Source: Agromyces rhizosphaerae
Lineage (GTDB): Bacteria; Actinomycetota; Actinomycetes; Actinomycetales; Microbacteriaceae
Reading direction: 5' to 3'
Length of the DNA: 64,000 nt
Assembly: GCF_027925245.1 (NCBI RefSeq)
Contig: NZ_BSDP01000001.1
Coordinates: 1,612,001-1,676,000 of the forward strand
Shown here: positions 16,297-24,965 of the stretch, piece by piece
Position numbering within the stretch: position 1 is the first letter of the stretch
How the letters are laid out: the number at the start of each line of letters is the position of its first letter
The notes under the pieces: generated by a model
The model's database searches: none
What the model was told of the DNA's origin: nothing
The model's input: only the letters and a program-made list of their open reading frames with translations
Position numbers and translations under genes: made by a program

Positions 16297-17565
16297 ATGC
16301 AGACGCAGACCATCGACGCCGAGCAGGTCGACCGCACGACCGATCCGAACATCGACGATCTCAAGTCGCGTGCCGGTGCCGGCATCGCCGCCGCCGAGGG
16401 CACGATCCTCGACCTGAGCCACCGCATCCACGCGCACCCGGAGGTCGCCTGGGAGGAGCACTACGCCGCCGCGAGCGTCGCCGACGTGCTCGAGGCCGCG
16501 GGCTTCCGCACCACCCGCGGGGCATACGGCGTCGAGACCGCGGTGGAGGCCATCGCGGGCTCGGGCGACCTCGTGATCGCGATCTGCTCCGAGTACGACG
16601 CCCTGCCCGGCATCGGGCACGCGTGCGGGCACAACATCATCGCGAGCTCCGGCGTCGGGGCGGCCCTCGCCCTCGCCCCCTTGGCGGACGAGCTCGGAAT
16701 CACCGTCAAGCTCCTCGGCACGCCGGCCGAGGAGACCGGTGGCGGCAAGGTCGAGCTGCTGAAGGCCGGCGCGTTCGAGGGGGTCGGGGCGATGCTCATC
16801 ATGCATCCGTCATCGGGCCCCGACCTGGGCTCCGCCGGCATCTCCACCACCGCCATCGGGCGGTTCGAGGTCGTGTTCACCGGAGTCGAGGGCCACGCCG
16901 GCGGCGGCCCGCAGCACTCCCGCAACGCACTCTCGGCGGCGACCGTCATGCTCACCGCGGTCGGGATGCTCCGACAGCACCTGCCCACCGGCGCCACCGT
17001 CAACGCGATCGTCACCGAGGGTGGCACCGTCAGCAACGTGGTCCCCGCCCGCGCAGTCGTGCAGGTGGAAGCGCGCGCCTATGACCTCGCCGAGTGGCGC
17101 GACCTCGTGCAGCGAGTGCTGAAGTGCGCCGAGGGCGCCGCGATCGCGACCGGATGCGGCTGGGCGCACGAGCTCGTCGGCAACCCGTACGCGCCGTACA
17201 ACCCCGACACCGACCTGTGCGCCCGCTCCGACGCGAACCTCGCCCGCACCGGTCGCCAGCCGATGCAGGTGAAGTTCCCCGGCGGCGGGTCGAGCGACCT
17301 CGGCAACGTGTCGCAGGTCATCCCCACGACGAACGTGCTGGTGAGCGTGCTCGACACGCCCGGCATGGCGCATCACCCGGAGTGGACCGAGCACACTGCC
17401 GGGGCGCAGGCCGACCGCACCACCCTCGACGCCGCGAAGGTGCTCGCGTGGACGGCGATCGACGCCGCTGCGGACCCGGAGCTGCGCGCGCGGCTCGTCG
17501 CCGAGGCCGAGCAGCGCGAGCCGGGTGCCACCCGCGCCGCCACCCTCGACCCCACCGCGGAGTAG
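16297..17565 (+). CDS. M20-family metal-dependent amidohydrolase
   Basis: 422 residues. The M20D pattern is clear: HRIHAHPEVAWEE near residue 50, the metal site HACGHN near 110, PAEETGGGK near 150 and a lid domain containing VEGHAGGGPQHSRNA. Relatives hydrolyse N-acyl or p-aminobenzoyl-glutamate amino acids. ATG 16297 follows TGGAGC. Divergent from the tandem Lrp regulator, suggesting induction by an amino-acid derivative. Ends before a GC-rich hairpin at 17583-17612. Confidence 0.9.
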   Translation: MQTQTIDAEQVDRTTDPNIDDLKSRAGAGIAAAEGTILDLSHRIHAHPEVAWEEHYAAASVADVLEAAGFRTTRGAYGVETAVEAIAGSGDLVIAICSEYDALPGIGHACGHNIIASSGVGAALALAPLADELGITVKLLGTPAEETGGGKVELLKAGAFEGVGAMLIMHPSSGPDLGSAGISTTAIGRFEVVFTGVEGHAGGGPQHSRNALSAATVMLTAVGMLRQHLPTGATVNAIVTEGGTVSNVVPARAVVQVEARAYDLAEWRDLVQRVLKCAEGAAIATGCGWAHELVGNPYAPYNPDTDLCARSDANLARTGRQPMQVKFPGGGSSDLGNVSQVIPTTNVLVSVLDTPGMAHHPEWTEHTAGAQADRTTLDAAKVLAWTAIDAAADPELRARLVAEAEQREPGATRAATLDPTAE

Positions 17566-17582
17566 GGCGCCCACTGTCGGCC

Positions 17583-17612
17583 GGCCCGCCCGGTCCCCCT
17601 CCGGGGCGGGTC
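17583..17612 (+). terminator. Terminator after M20 gene
   Basis: CCCGCCC (17585-17591) pairs with GGGCGGG (17604-17610), extended by two further pairs; 18 nt after the stop and upstream of the next leaderless promoter. Confidence 0.6.
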
Positions 17613-17635
17613 GGCCGCCGGCGTACCTGCGCGGC

Positions 17636-17641
17636 TATCGT
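17636..17641 (+). promoter_or_regulatory. -10 box TATCGT, leaderless yigZ promoter
   Basis: TATCGT ends six nucleotides before GTG 17648 and helps fix that start. Confidence 0.55.
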
Positions 17642-17647
17642 CGAGTG

Positions 17648-18295
17648 GTGAGCACGTCGTACCCCGGCACCATCGCGGCCGCCGTGGAGCGCGAACTGGT
17701 CGTGCGGAAGTCGCGCTTCATCGCGCGCGTCGAGCCCGTGGCATCCGTCGCCGAAGCCGACGCCGTCATCGCGGCGGTGCGCAAGCGATACTGGGACGCC
17801 GGCCACAACTGCACCGCGATGGTCACCGGGCTGCGCGCCGACCAGGCGCGCTCGTCGGACGACGGCGAGCCGTCGGGCACGGCCGGCGTCCCGATGCTCG
17901 AGGTGCTGCGCCGCCGAGGACTCACCGACCTCGTCGCCGTCGTGACGCGCTACTTCGGCGGCGTGAAGCTCGGGGCCGGCGGCTTGGTGCGCGCGTACTC
18001 GACGGCCGTGTCCGGCGCGCTCGACGAGGCCCGACTGGTGCGGCGCCTGGCGCTGACGCAGGTGCGCGTCGCGGTGCCGCACGCAGATGCCGGCCGTTTC
18101 GACCACCTGCTGCGCGACCTGGCGCAGCGCACCGGCGCGAGGCTCGGCGAGACGACGTACTCGGCGGAGGCCACGCTCGAGCTCTGGGTGCCGGCCGAGT
18201 CGCTGGCGCGCGTGCGCGACGAGGTCGCCTCCGCATCCGGCGGTGCGATCGAGGCGGTCATCGGCCGGGAGCGTGTCGTCGACGTGACCGACTGA
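17648..18295 (+). CDS. YigZ/IMPACT-family protein
   Basis: 215 residues. Family hallmarks are RKSRFIARVEP, HNCTAMV, the DDGEPSGTAG motif, and VTRYFGGVKLGAGGLVRAY. The N-terminal UPF0029 (Impact) domain is followed by a C-terminal DUF1949 ferredoxin-like domain. Bacterial members are linked to ribosome or translation-stress functions without a settled activity. GTG 17648 chosen because a -10 box sits six nucleotides upstream; an in-frame ATG at 17525 lies within the preceding gene. Confidence 0.9.
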   Translation: MSTSYPGTIAAAVERELVVRKSRFIARVEPVASVAEADAVIAAVRKRYWDAGHNCTAMVTGLRADQARSSDDGEPSGTAGVPMLEVLRRRGLTDLVAVVTRYFGGVKLGAGGLVRAYSTAVSGALDEARLVRRLALTQVRVAVPHADAGRFDHLLRDLAQRTGARLGETTYSAEATLELWVPAESLARVRDEVASASGGAIEAVIGRERVVDVTD

Positions 18296-18313
18296 GCGCG
18301 CACCCGCCTCCGC

Positions 18314-18823
18314 TCAGCTCGCGATCGGCGCGACCACCAGCTCGTCCCACTCGAACAGGGTGAGGTGCCAGAGGCCCGGCTGCCTGCGCGACGGATCGAT
18401 CAGCCCGTGGGCACCGAGCTCGACCAGGCGATCGCGCACGCCCCAGGACGACGGGGTGCCGCCCGCGGCGACGATCTCCTGCCACGGTGCCGCCGCGTCG
18501 GCCGGGTCGATGCCGAGGTCGGCGAGCAGGGTGCGGTCGCGCAGATCGATGATGTGCGTCGCCGTCACCCGGAACGCGAGCACTTCGAGTTCCGCAGACC
18601 GGGCCGAACGGTGCGCGATCATCGCGGCGGCGACCCCCTCGGGCGAGGAGCTGAGGTAGAGCGTGCGAACCCCGGGTGGTGAGAACCGACCCGCAGCGCG
18701 CGAGCCGTCGAGCGCGGCAGCGCGGTGGCGGGGGTCGACGGCGCGGTAGCAGGTGCCGGTCACCGTGCTGAACGGGAACTCGCTCCGGGCGACGAGCGGC
18801 AACGAGGCATCCGTCATCGACAT
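18314..18823 (-). CDS. RES-domain protein (NAD+-degrading toxin family)
   Basis: 169 residues. The RES pattern is visible: YRAVDPRH near the start, GRFSPPGVRTLYLSSSPEGVAAAMIAH and a terminal LFEWDEL. RES proteins normally are toxins that phosphorolyse or hydrolyse NAD+, encoded after an Xre-type antitoxin. Here there is no antitoxin gene on either side: upstream is a divergent glyoxalase-like gene and downstream a convergent yigZ. TATCGT ends seven nucleotides before ATG 18823. It may be a solitary toxin, a remnant, or a housekeeping NAD enzyme. Confidence 0.78.
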   Translation of the reverse strand: MSMTDASLPLVARSEFPFSTVTGTCYRAVDPRHRAAALDGSRAAGRFSPPGVRTLYLSSSPEGVAAAMIAHRSARSAELEVLAFRVTATHIIDLRDRTLLADLGIDPADAAAPWQEIVAAGGTPSSWGVRDRLVELGAHGLIDPSRRQPGLWHLTLFEWDELVVAPIAS

Positions 18824-18830
18824 GAACCGG

Positions 18831-18836
18831 ACGATA
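18831..18836 (-). promoter_or_regulatory. -10 box TATCGT, leaderless RES-gene promoter
   Basis: Minus-strand TATCGT, seven nucleotides before ATG 18823. Confidence 0.5.
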
Positions 18837-18917
18837 GCAGCAGGCTCTCCCCAGCCCGCGACGAGCGTGGACGGCTCGTGGAAGAATCTCGACGTCGAGA
18901 CATCTCGGGAGGGTGGA

Positions 18918-19310
18918 ATGCGACTGCATCACGTGCAGGTGTCGATGCCGCGGGGCGAGGAGGAGGTCGCGCGGCGGTTCTACGCGGACGCGCTCGGACT
19001 CGTCGAGGTCGACAAGCCCGCGGAGCTCGCAGGGCGGGGCGGATGCTGGTTCCGGGCGTTCGACGGGGAGACCGTCGTCGCCGAGATCCACCTCGGCGTC
19101 GACGACCCGTTCATCGCGGCGAAGAAGGCGCACCCGGCGCTCGTGCTGGACTCTGTGGGTGAGCTCGAGGCGCTCGGCGAGCGGGTGGCGCGCATGGGGT
19201 TCGAGGTCTCGTGGTCCGAACGCACGACCTTCGGCGGGTACGAGCGCTTCCACGCGAGGGACGGCTTCGGCAACCGCGTCGAGGTGCTGACGCCGCTGGC
19301 TTCAGCGTAA
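18918..19310 (+). CDS. VOC-family (glyoxalase-like) protein
   Basis: 130 residues with two beta-alpha-beta-beta-beta modules. Metal-site candidates are His4/His5 in LHHVQVSMP, the Glu in [10 protein letters not shown] and the final Glu in GNRVEVLTP. The ending [11 protein letters not shown] is typical of glyoxalase/bleomycin-resistance/dioxygenase members. ATG 18918 follows GGAGGGTGG. Stands alone just before the vapBC pair. Substrate unknown. Confidence 0.82.
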   Translation: MRLHHVQVSMPRGEEEVARRFYADALGLVEVDKPAELAGRGGCWFRAFDGETVVAEIHLGVDDPFIAAKKAHPALVLDSVGELEALGERVARMGFEVSWSERTTFGGYERFHARDGFGNRVEVLTPLASA

Positions 19311-19314
19311 GGTG

Positions 19315-19320
19315 TATCCT
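19315..19320 (+). promoter_or_regulatory. -10 box TATCCT, leaderless vapBC promoter
   Basis: TATCCT starts 2 nt after the stop of the preceding gene and ends six nucleotides before ATG 19327. Confidence 0.55.
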
Positions 19321-19326
19321 TGGTGT

Positions 19327-19542
19327 ATGACGCGCACAAATATCGACATCGATGATGAGCTCATCGCCGAAGCGATGAATCGGTTCGATCTGTCGACGAA
19401 GCGAGAAGCCGTCGACTTCGCGCTGCGCCGACTGGTCGGGGTGCAGCTCACCCCGGAGGCGCTGCTGGGGTTGCGTGGGAGCGGCTGGGGCGGGGACGTC
19501 GACGAGATCCGCGACGACAACGACCCCTGGCGCGAGCAGTGA
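19327..19542 (+). CDS. vapB: VapB-type antitoxin
   Basis: 71 residues. The N-terminal part ([18 protein letters not shown]) is a ribbon-helix-helix DNA-binding domain of the VapB type; the C-terminal tail ([16 protein letters not shown]) is the usual toxin-binding strand. It overlaps vapC by 4 nt (GTGA), ensuring coupled translation. Start at ATG 19327 rather than GTG 19312, because the -10 box TATCCT lies six nucleotides before it. Expected to autoregulate with VapC. Confidence 0.9.
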   Translation: MTRTNIDIDDELIAEAMNRFDLSTKREAVDFALRRLVGVQLTPEALLGLRGSGWGGDVDEIRDDNDPWREQ

Positions 19543-19937
19543 TCCTCGTCGACACGTCGGCTTGGATCGAGTTCCTTCGCGATACCGACGACCCTGTCGT
19601 CGCGGAGCTCGCCGAAGCGATCGGGTCCGGTACCGAGGTGGCGATCACCGAGCCGATCGTCATGGAGTTGCTCGCCGGCGCGACCTCGCCGCAATTGGAA
19701 CGGAGCATCGGGGCGCTCGTGAACGGCCTGCCGGTCGTGCCGGTGGACGGTCCGCTCGACTACCGTGCGGCGGCGCAGCTCTCCGTCGCCTCGCGCCGGA
19801 ACGGCCATCCGATTCGAAGCCTCGTCGACTGCCTCATCGCGGCGGTTGCGCTCCGTCGAGGGTTGACTGTGCTGCACCGGGACCGCGACTTCGAGTTCCT
19901 TGCCCAGATCAGCCCATTGCGCACGCGAACTGCGTGA
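19539..19937 (+). CDS. vapC: VapC-type PIN-domain ribonuclease toxin
   Basis: 132 residues, normal PIN-toxin length. The four acidic active-site residues are in place: Asp5 ([10 protein letters not shown]), Glu43 (PIVMELLAG), Asp97 (SLVDCLIA) and Asp115 (LHRDRDF). VapC toxins cleave tRNA or rRNA in a Mg2+-dependent manner; the exact target cannot be predicted. GTG start overlaps the vapB stop. All catalytic residues are intact, so the module looks functional. Confidence 0.93.
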   Translation: MILVDTSAWIEFLRDTDDPVVAELAEAIGSGTEVAITEPIVMELLAGATSPQLERSIGALVNGLPVVPVDGPLDYRAAAQLSVASRRNGHPIRSLVDCLIAAVALRRGLTVLHRDRDFEFLAQISPLRTRTA

Positions 19938-20007
19938 ATGAGCATTCACTTATCGCCGATCCGGTGTTAGCGTCGAACGTGCCACGACGCCACCGGAGGG
20001 CGACCTG

Positions 20008-20877
20008 ATGACGATCGAAGACACGAACGCGCCGACACGGCGCGCCGAGCGCGAGTGGCTCGACGCACTCCCCACGCCGACGCTGCAGAAGGCGGCGACG
20101 CCGTTCATCGCCGTCGGCAGCGCGGCGAACATCATCATGCAGCTGTCGTGGCCGGCGGTCGGGTACGGCGTGAAGGACAGCAAGGTCGAGTCCGCCCTCT
20201 TCCGCGACCCCGAGCGGCGGCGGCGCACGACCGTCGGGTTGCTCGCGGTCGCGGTGTTCGGCAACGCCGAGGAGCGCGCCGCGTTCCGCCGCGCGACGAA
20301 CCGCTCGCACGCCCAGGTGCGCTCCCCCGAGGGCGCCGAGCCCGCCTACAACGCCTTCGACCCCGAACTGCAGCGCTGGGTCGCCGCGTGCCTCTACATC
20401 GGATTCGAGGACGCCTACGAGGCCGTGTGGGGCGGGCTCGACGACGCCACCCGCGCCGCGATGTACGCCGAGAGCGTGGTGCTCGGCGGCATGCTGCAGA
20501 TGCCCGCCGAGATGTGGCCCGACGACCGAGCGGCCTTCCAGAATTACTGGGAGGACGGCCTCGAGCGCGCGCACATCGACGACTCGGTGCGCGCCTACCT
20601 CACCAGCGTGATGCGCCTGGAGTACCTGCCGAAGCCGCCGCGGCGCGCGATCGTGCGGTTGCGCGAGCTGATCACGGCCGGAAGCCTCCCCCCGCAGCTC
20701 CGCGAGCAGATGCACCTGCCCTGGACCGAGAAGCACGCCCGGAAGTTCCGCCGCTTCTCGCGCACGGTCGCCTGGGTGATCCGACGGATGCCCGAGCGGC
20801 GACGCGCCGCCCTGTTCACCAACGTGCTCGACGACGTGAGGCTCCGCATGGCCGAAGGGCGCCCGCTCTTCGAGTGA
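20008..20877 (+). CDS. MpaB-like oxygenase family (DUF2236) protein
   Basis: 289 residues. Family hallmarks are an N-terminal region with IAVGSAANIIMQLSWPAVG, a central NRSHAQVRS...AYNAFDPELQRWVAACLY block with histidine and tryptophan, and YWEDGLERAH. Members include latex-clearing Lcp-like and MpaB oxygenases that bind haem b. No signal peptide; likely cytosolic or membrane-associated. It stands alone, followed by a small hairpin (20904-20918). Substrate unknown. Confidence 0.8.
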   Translation: MTIEDTNAPTRRAEREWLDALPTPTLQKAATPFIAVGSAANIIMQLSWPAVGYGVKDSKVESALFRDPERRRRTTVGLLAVAVFGNAEERAAFRRATNRSHAQVRSPEGAEPAYNAFDPELQRWVAACLYIGFEDAYEAVWGGLDDATRAAMYAESVVLGGMLQMPAEMWPDDRAAFQNYWEDGLERAHIDDSVRAYLTSVMRLEYLPKPPRRAIVRLRELITAGSLPPQLREQMHLPWTEKHARKFRRFSRTVAWVIRRMPERRRAALFTNVLDDVRLRMAEGRPLFE

Positions 20878-20903
20878 CCCGTCAACGCCGCCCGACGCCG
20901 GCG

Positions 20904-20918
20904 GAGCGGCATCCGCTC
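20904..20918 (+). terminator. Short GAGCGG/CCGCTC hairpin with GGCATCC core
   Basis: Perfect 6-bp stem around CAT, 26 nt after the upstream stop. It contains the GGCATCCGCTC word seen after other genes in this window. Confidence 0.45.
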
Positions 20919-21029
20919 ACTCGAGATTTCTCGCAACTGATGCGTCAACCCTGTCCATCTGGTCGACTGGTGTTCGTCATGTGGGTGAGGGGTCGCAACA
21001 GGCGAGCCCACGAGGGGAAGGACACTCCC

Positions 21030-21392
21030 ATGCAGTACATGCTCCTGCTCACCAGCGCTCCCGACGCCGGCCCGCAGCCCGGCAGCCCCGAGGAGGCGGC
21101 CGAGATGGGCGAGTGGTTCGCCTATGACGACATGCTCAAGGAGGCCGGCGTCTACGTCGGCGGCGAGGCGCTGCAGCCGGTCGACACCGCGACCACCGTG
21201 CGCGTGCGCGACGGCGGCACGGTCGTGACCGACGGCCCGTTCGCCGAGACGAAGGAGTACCTGGGCGGGTACTACGTGATCGACGTCGACGACCTCGACG
21301 CCGCCATCTCGTACGCCGAGAAGGTGCCGAACATCGGGTACGGGTCGGTCGAGATCCGCGCGATCTTCGACGTGACGGCGTTCGCCGGCTAA
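21030..21392 (+). CDS. YCII/DGPF-family protein
   Basis: 120 residues with the diagnostic VTDGPFAETKEYLGGYYVI block. DGPF proteins are small ferredoxin-fold proteins that accompany group ECF42 sigma factors; their biochemical role is unsettled. ATG 21030 follows AGGGGAAGG. Its stop is only 2 nt from the start of the sigma factor gene, so the two are translated together. Confidence 0.92.
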   Translation: MQYMLLLTSAPDAGPQPGSPEEAAEMGEWFAYDDMLKEAGVYVGGEALQPVDTATTVRVRDGGTVVTDGPFAETKEYLGGYYVIDVDDLDAAISYAEKVPNIGYGSVEIRAIFDVTAFAG

Positions 21393-21394
21393 CG

Positions 21395-22615
21395 GTGCCC
21401 GCCGACGTCGCCGAGGTGTTCGGCACGCAGTGGCCGCGCCTGGTCGCGACCCTGCGTGCCGACCTCGGCGACCTCGACCTCGCGGAGGACGCGGCGCAGC
21501 ACGCGTTCGCCATGGCCACCGAGCGCTGGCCGGTCGACGGCACGCCCGACTCCCCCGGCGCGTGGCTCGTGACGGTCGCCCGCCGCTGGGCGATCGACCA
21601 GGCGCGCCGCGACCTGCGCTGGGCCCGCAGGGTCGACGACGTGCGCGCGGCGCTCGAGCTGCCGCAACGCGAGCGCGGCGCGATCACCGACGACCTGCTC
21701 GCGATGATCTTCGGATGCTGCCATCGGGCGCTCGACGAGCCCGCGCGCGTCGCGCTGACCCTGCGCTACGTGGTCGGCCTGCCGACGGCCGACATCGCGA
21801 GGTCGTTCCTCGTGGCCGAGGCGACCATGGCGAAGCGCCTGGTGCGCGCGAAGAAGAAGATCGCGGCCGCGAAGATCCCGTTCGAGGTGCCCGAGCGCGA
21901 GCACCTCGCCGATTCGCTGCACGACGTGCTGAAGGTCGTCTACGTCGTGTTCACGCAGGGGCACGCCTCGCCGACCGGCGAGCTGATCCGCGGCGACCTG
22001 TGCGACGAGGCCCGCTGGCTCGCCGGCACGCTCTGCGACCTCATGCCCGACGAACCCGAGACCTGGGGGCTCGCCGCCCTGCTCGCGTTCACCGACGCGC
22101 GCCGGCCCGCACGGCTCGACGCCGACGGCGAGATCGTGCTGCTCAGCGACCAGGACCGGTCGCTGTGGAGCGCCGACGCCCTCGACGAGGGGCGGCGTCT
22201 GTTCCAGCGCGCGCTGCGGTCGCGCCGGGTCGGACCGTACGCCCTCCAGGCGGCCATCGCCGCCGCGCACGCGGAAGCGCCCACCTTCGAGGACACCGAC
22301 TGGGCGACCATCCGCAGGTTGTATGCCGTGCTCGGCACGCTCGAGCCGTCACCGGTCGTGACGCTCAACGAGGCGGTCGCCGCATTCCTCGCCGAGGGCG
22401 GCGATGCGGGGCTCGAGATGCTCGAGCCCGTGGCATCCGACCTCGAGCAGTACCACTACTTCCACCTGGCCCGCGCCGACATGCTCGCGCAGACTGGGCG
22501 AGCGGATGCCGCGCGCGAGGCGTTCGACCGCGCACTCGAGACCTGCGACAGCGAGGCCGAACGACGCGCGATCCGGCGCGTCGCCGCCGAGCGGCTCGCG
22601 GGCCCGAGCGCCTAA
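21395..22615 (+). CDS. ECF42-type RNA polymerase sigma factor
   Basis: 406 residues. Sigma region 2 (LDLAEDAAQHAFAMATERWP, then ARRWAIDQARRD) and region 4 (ALTLRYVVGLPTADIARSFLVAEATMAKRLVRAKKKI) occupy the first 175 residues. The long C-terminal extension is the conserved ECF42 domain with helical repeats (LTLNEAVAAFL-like, YHYFHLARADML) and the LSDQDRSLWS motif. These sigma factors work without an anti-sigma gene and typically activate their own DGPF neighbour. GTG 21395 has no ribosome site of its own; translation is coupled to the DGPF gene. Overlaps the convergent gene by 4 nt at its end. Confidence 0.92.
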   Translation: MPADVAEVFGTQWPRLVATLRADLGDLDLAEDAAQHAFAMATERWPVDGTPDSPGAWLVTVARRWAIDQARRDLRWARRVDDVRAALELPQRERGAITDDLLAMIFGCCHRALDEPARVALTLRYVVGLPTADIARSFLVAEATMAKRLVRAKKKIAAAKIPFEVPEREHLADSLHDVLKVVYVVFTQGHASPTGELIRGDLCDEARWLAGTLCDLMPDEPETWGLAALLAFTDARRPARLDADGEIVLLSDQDRSLWSADALDEGRRLFQRALRSRRVGPYALQAAIAAAHAEAPTFEDTDWATIRRLYAVLGTLEPSPVVTLNEAVAAFLAEGGDAGLEMLEPVASDLEQYHYFHLARADMLAQTGRADAAREAFDRALETCDSEAERRAIRRVAAERLAGPSA

Positions 22616-23583
22616 GGGGTTGCCGCGTCCCACCAGTCGAGCACGCGCGTGCCGATGAGCGTGAGCCACTTCGAGGGCTCGCCCTCGGGCACGTCGATGT
22701 CGAACCACGTGCGACCCGCCAGGCGCTTGGCCTGCAGCCACGTGCCGTCGGGCTGCCGGGCGGCGCGCACCGAGTCGATGGCATCCGACATGCGCGGGTC
22801 GGGTGCCCGCCCCTGCAGCTCGGCGGCATCGCGGAAGTAGTCGAGCGCGGCCAGCGCGCTGTACCGCCACCGGTTCGGGTACAGGAACTCGGTGACGAAC
22901 GGCGCGACCTGCTCGCCCGTGGACTCGCGGAACATCAGCCGCCGGGTCAGCAGGTACTCCTCGCCGCCGTGCCGCGCCTCGCGCGTCGACGCGTCGCCGG
23001 TGATGCGCTCGTACGCGAGCATGCCGCGCAGGGCATTCAACGTGGAGTGGAACGACGAGCGCACCGAGTCGCCCTCCTCCGCCTGGCAGTTCCAGCCGCC
23101 GTCGGCGAGGCGGTGGTCGACGAACCAGCGAGCGAGCGCAGACATGTCGACGCCCAGCCAGGCGCCGTTCGCGAGCGTGAAGGAGTTGATGCACACGTCG
23201 ACCTCGCCGCCCCAGTACGGCAGGTCCTCGTACTCCCACCGGCTGTTCGCCGCGAGCCGCTCGGCGGTGCCGTCGAGCAGCGACGCGTCGACGCCGAACT
23301 CGCGCAGGTCCTTCAGCGACCAGGTGGTCGCGACCCACGGCTGCCCCGGCTCGTCGGCCTCCGGGCTGCCGAAGAAGCCGGCGGGGAAGTACGCGCCGCC
23401 GGCCCACTGACCATCGAGGTCCTGGTGGCCCAGCAGCTCTGCCCCGAACCCCTCGGTCGCCACCCTCGCCCGCGTCGCCTCCCACACCTCGGGGGGCGCG
23501 CCCGCGAGATCGCGCTCGACCCGCCAGCGTAGGGCGGGGTCGGAGTCGAGGAGCCAGTCGAGCAGGGCCGCATCCGTCGCCAT
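22612..23583 (-). CDS. Prenyltransferase/squalene-cyclase-like alpha/alpha-toroid protein
   Basis: 323 residues. Repeated helical hairpins with QW-type motifs (HQDLDGQWAGGAYFP, DGGWNCQAEEGDSVRSSFHST, RQPDGTWLQAK) resemble terpene cyclases and squalene oxidase repeats. It is about half the length of a true squalene-hopene cyclase and I see no DXDD catalytic motif, so cyclase activity is doubtful. TAGTGT ends six nucleotides before ATG 23583. Convergent with the sigma factor gene. Confidence 0.7.
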   Translation of the reverse strand: MATDAALLDWLLDSDPALRWRVERDLAGAPPEVWEATRARVATEGFGAELLGHQDLDGQWAGGAYFPAGFFGSPEADEPGQPWVATTWSLKDLREFGVDASLLDGTAERLAANSRWEYEDLPYWGGEVDVCINSFTLANGAWLGVDMSALARWFVDHRLADGGWNCQAEEGDSVRSSFHSTLNALRGMLAYERITGDASTREARHGGEEYLLTRRLMFRESTGEQVAPFVTEFLYPNRWRYSALAALDYFRDAAELQGRAPDPRMSDAIDSVRAARQPDGTWLQAKRLAGRTWFDIDVPEGEPSKWLTLIGTRVLDWWDAATP

Positions 23584-23589
23584 GCGCGC

Positions 23590-23595
23590 ACACTA
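23590..23595 (-). promoter_or_regulatory. -10 box TAGTGT, leaderless promoter
   Basis: Minus-strand TAGTGT, six nucleotides before the ATG at 23583. Confidence 0.5.
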
Positions 23596-23731
23596 CTCCC
23601 GCCCGGCGACGCCCGACCCGTACACACGAAGCCCACACGAGAGTGTGCGCGAGCTGTGCGGTGACCGCCACGTCGATGAAACATCCCGCGCCTACGCTGG
23701 CCCCTTCTCGAACGAACAGAAGGAGGGCCCC

Positions 23732-24955
23732 GTGCTCGATTGGGAACCTTGGCTCGGCTTCGGGCTGTCCATCGTCGTCGCGCTGATCATCGCGCTCGCG
23801 GCCATCGTCGTCGTGGCGGTGGTGGCCCGTGGAATCGCCGCGCGCAATCCGGCCGCGGGGGCGCTCATCAGGGGCATCCGCCACCCGTTCCGCGTACTCG
23901 TCGTCATCGTCGCGCTCTGGATCGCGACGGTCGTCGTGCGCATCCCCGAGGTCGACTGGCGGCAGGGGCTCTGGCACCTCATGCTCATCGCCACGATCGC
24001 GGCGGGCGCGTGGTTCGTGAACGCGCTGCTGTCGTTCGCGTTCGAGCGCGTGATCGGCCGCTACGACATCGACGTGGCCGACAACCGGCTCGCCCGCCGG
24101 GTGCGCACGCAGCTCACGATCGTGCGGCGCCTGCTCTACGTGCTCGTCTGGGTGATCGCGGTCGCGTCGATCCTGCTCACCTTCGACGGCGTCCGCGCCG
24201 TGGGCGCGAGCCTGCTCGCATCCGCCGGCCTCGCCTCGATCGTCGCCGGCCTCGCCGCCCAGTCGACGCTCGCGAACATCTTCGCCGGCGTGCAGCTCGC
24301 CTTCACCGATGCGATCCGCGTCGACGACGTGGTCATCGTCGAGGGCGAGTGGGGCAAGATCGAGGAGATCACGCTGACCTATGTGGTCGTGCACATCTGG
24401 GACGACCGCCGGCTGGTGCTGCCGTCGACGTACTTCACGACCACCCCGTTCGAGAACTGGACGAGGCGGTCGAGCGAGCTGCTCGGCGCCATCGAGTTCG
24501 ACCTCGACTGGAGGGTCTCCCCCGGCGAGATGCGGCGGCACCTCGACGACGTGCTCGGTCGCACCGAACTCTGGGACGGCCGCGCGTCGGTGCTGCAGGT
24601 GACGGATGCCGTGAACGGCTACGTGCGCATCCGCATCCTGGTCACCGCGGTCGACGCCCCGACGCTCTACGACCTGCGGTGCTTCGTGCGCGAGGAGATG
24701 GTCGAGTGGTTCCTCGCCCGCGATGTGGCCGCGCTGCCGGTCACGCGCGTGCAGATGGTGGAGGAACCGATGCGCGCCGACCGCGAGCACCGCGCGAACG
24801 AGACCGGGCATCTCTTCTCGGGCTCGCCCGAGGCGGAGGAGCGGGCGCACCAGATGACCGGCGCGGTGACGCTGCCGAGCGCCGAGCAGTCAGGGCACGG
24901 CACGGATGCCCCGGAAGGCGCCGTCTACGTCGACGGGGAGCGCGTCGAGCGCTGA
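23732..24955 (+). CDS. MscS-family mechanosensitive channel
   Basis: 407 residues. Four N-terminal hydrophobic helices are followed by the pore-lining MscS helix ASAGLASIVAGLAAQSTLANIFAG and the beta domain (VDDVVIVEGEWGKIEEITLTYVVVHIWDDRRLVLPS). A charged C-terminal tail of about 60 residues follows. Opens under membrane tension to release solutes in hypo-osmotic shock. GTG 23732 follows AGGAGG (23721-23726); a TACGCT -10 box lies about 35 nt upstream. Monocistronic. Confidence 0.93.
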   Translation: MLDWEPWLGFGLSIVVALIIALAAIVVVAVVARGIAARNPAAGALIRGIRHPFRVLVVIVALWIATVVVRIPEVDWRQGLWHLMLIATIAAGAWFVNALLSFAFERVIGRYDIDVADNRLARRVRTQLTIVRRLLYVLVWVIAVASILLTFDGVRAVGASLLASAGLASIVAGLAAQSTLANIFAGVQLAFTDAIRVDDVVIVEGEWGKIEEITLTYVVVHIWDDRRLVLPSTYFTTTPFENWTRRSSELLGAIEFDLDWRVSPGEMRRHLDDVLGRTELWDGRASVLQVTDAVNGYVRIRILVTAVDAPTLYDLRCFVREEMVEWFLARDVAALPVTRVQMVEEPMRADREHRANETGHLFSGSPEAEERAHQMTGAVTLPSAEQSGHGTDAPEGAVYVDGERVER

Positions 24956-24965
24956 CCTGGCCGCG

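Noticed and set aside
15201..16427. Longer Lrp protein starting at 16427
   Set aside because: A good AGGAGG site and the HTH start fit ATG 16175; the extension crosses the promoter and start of the divergent M20 gene.
22349..24850. Very long minus-strand open frame across several genes
   Set aside because: It overlaps the sigma factor end, the cyclase-like gene and the MscS gene and has no domain or good start; long antisense frames are expected at this G+C.
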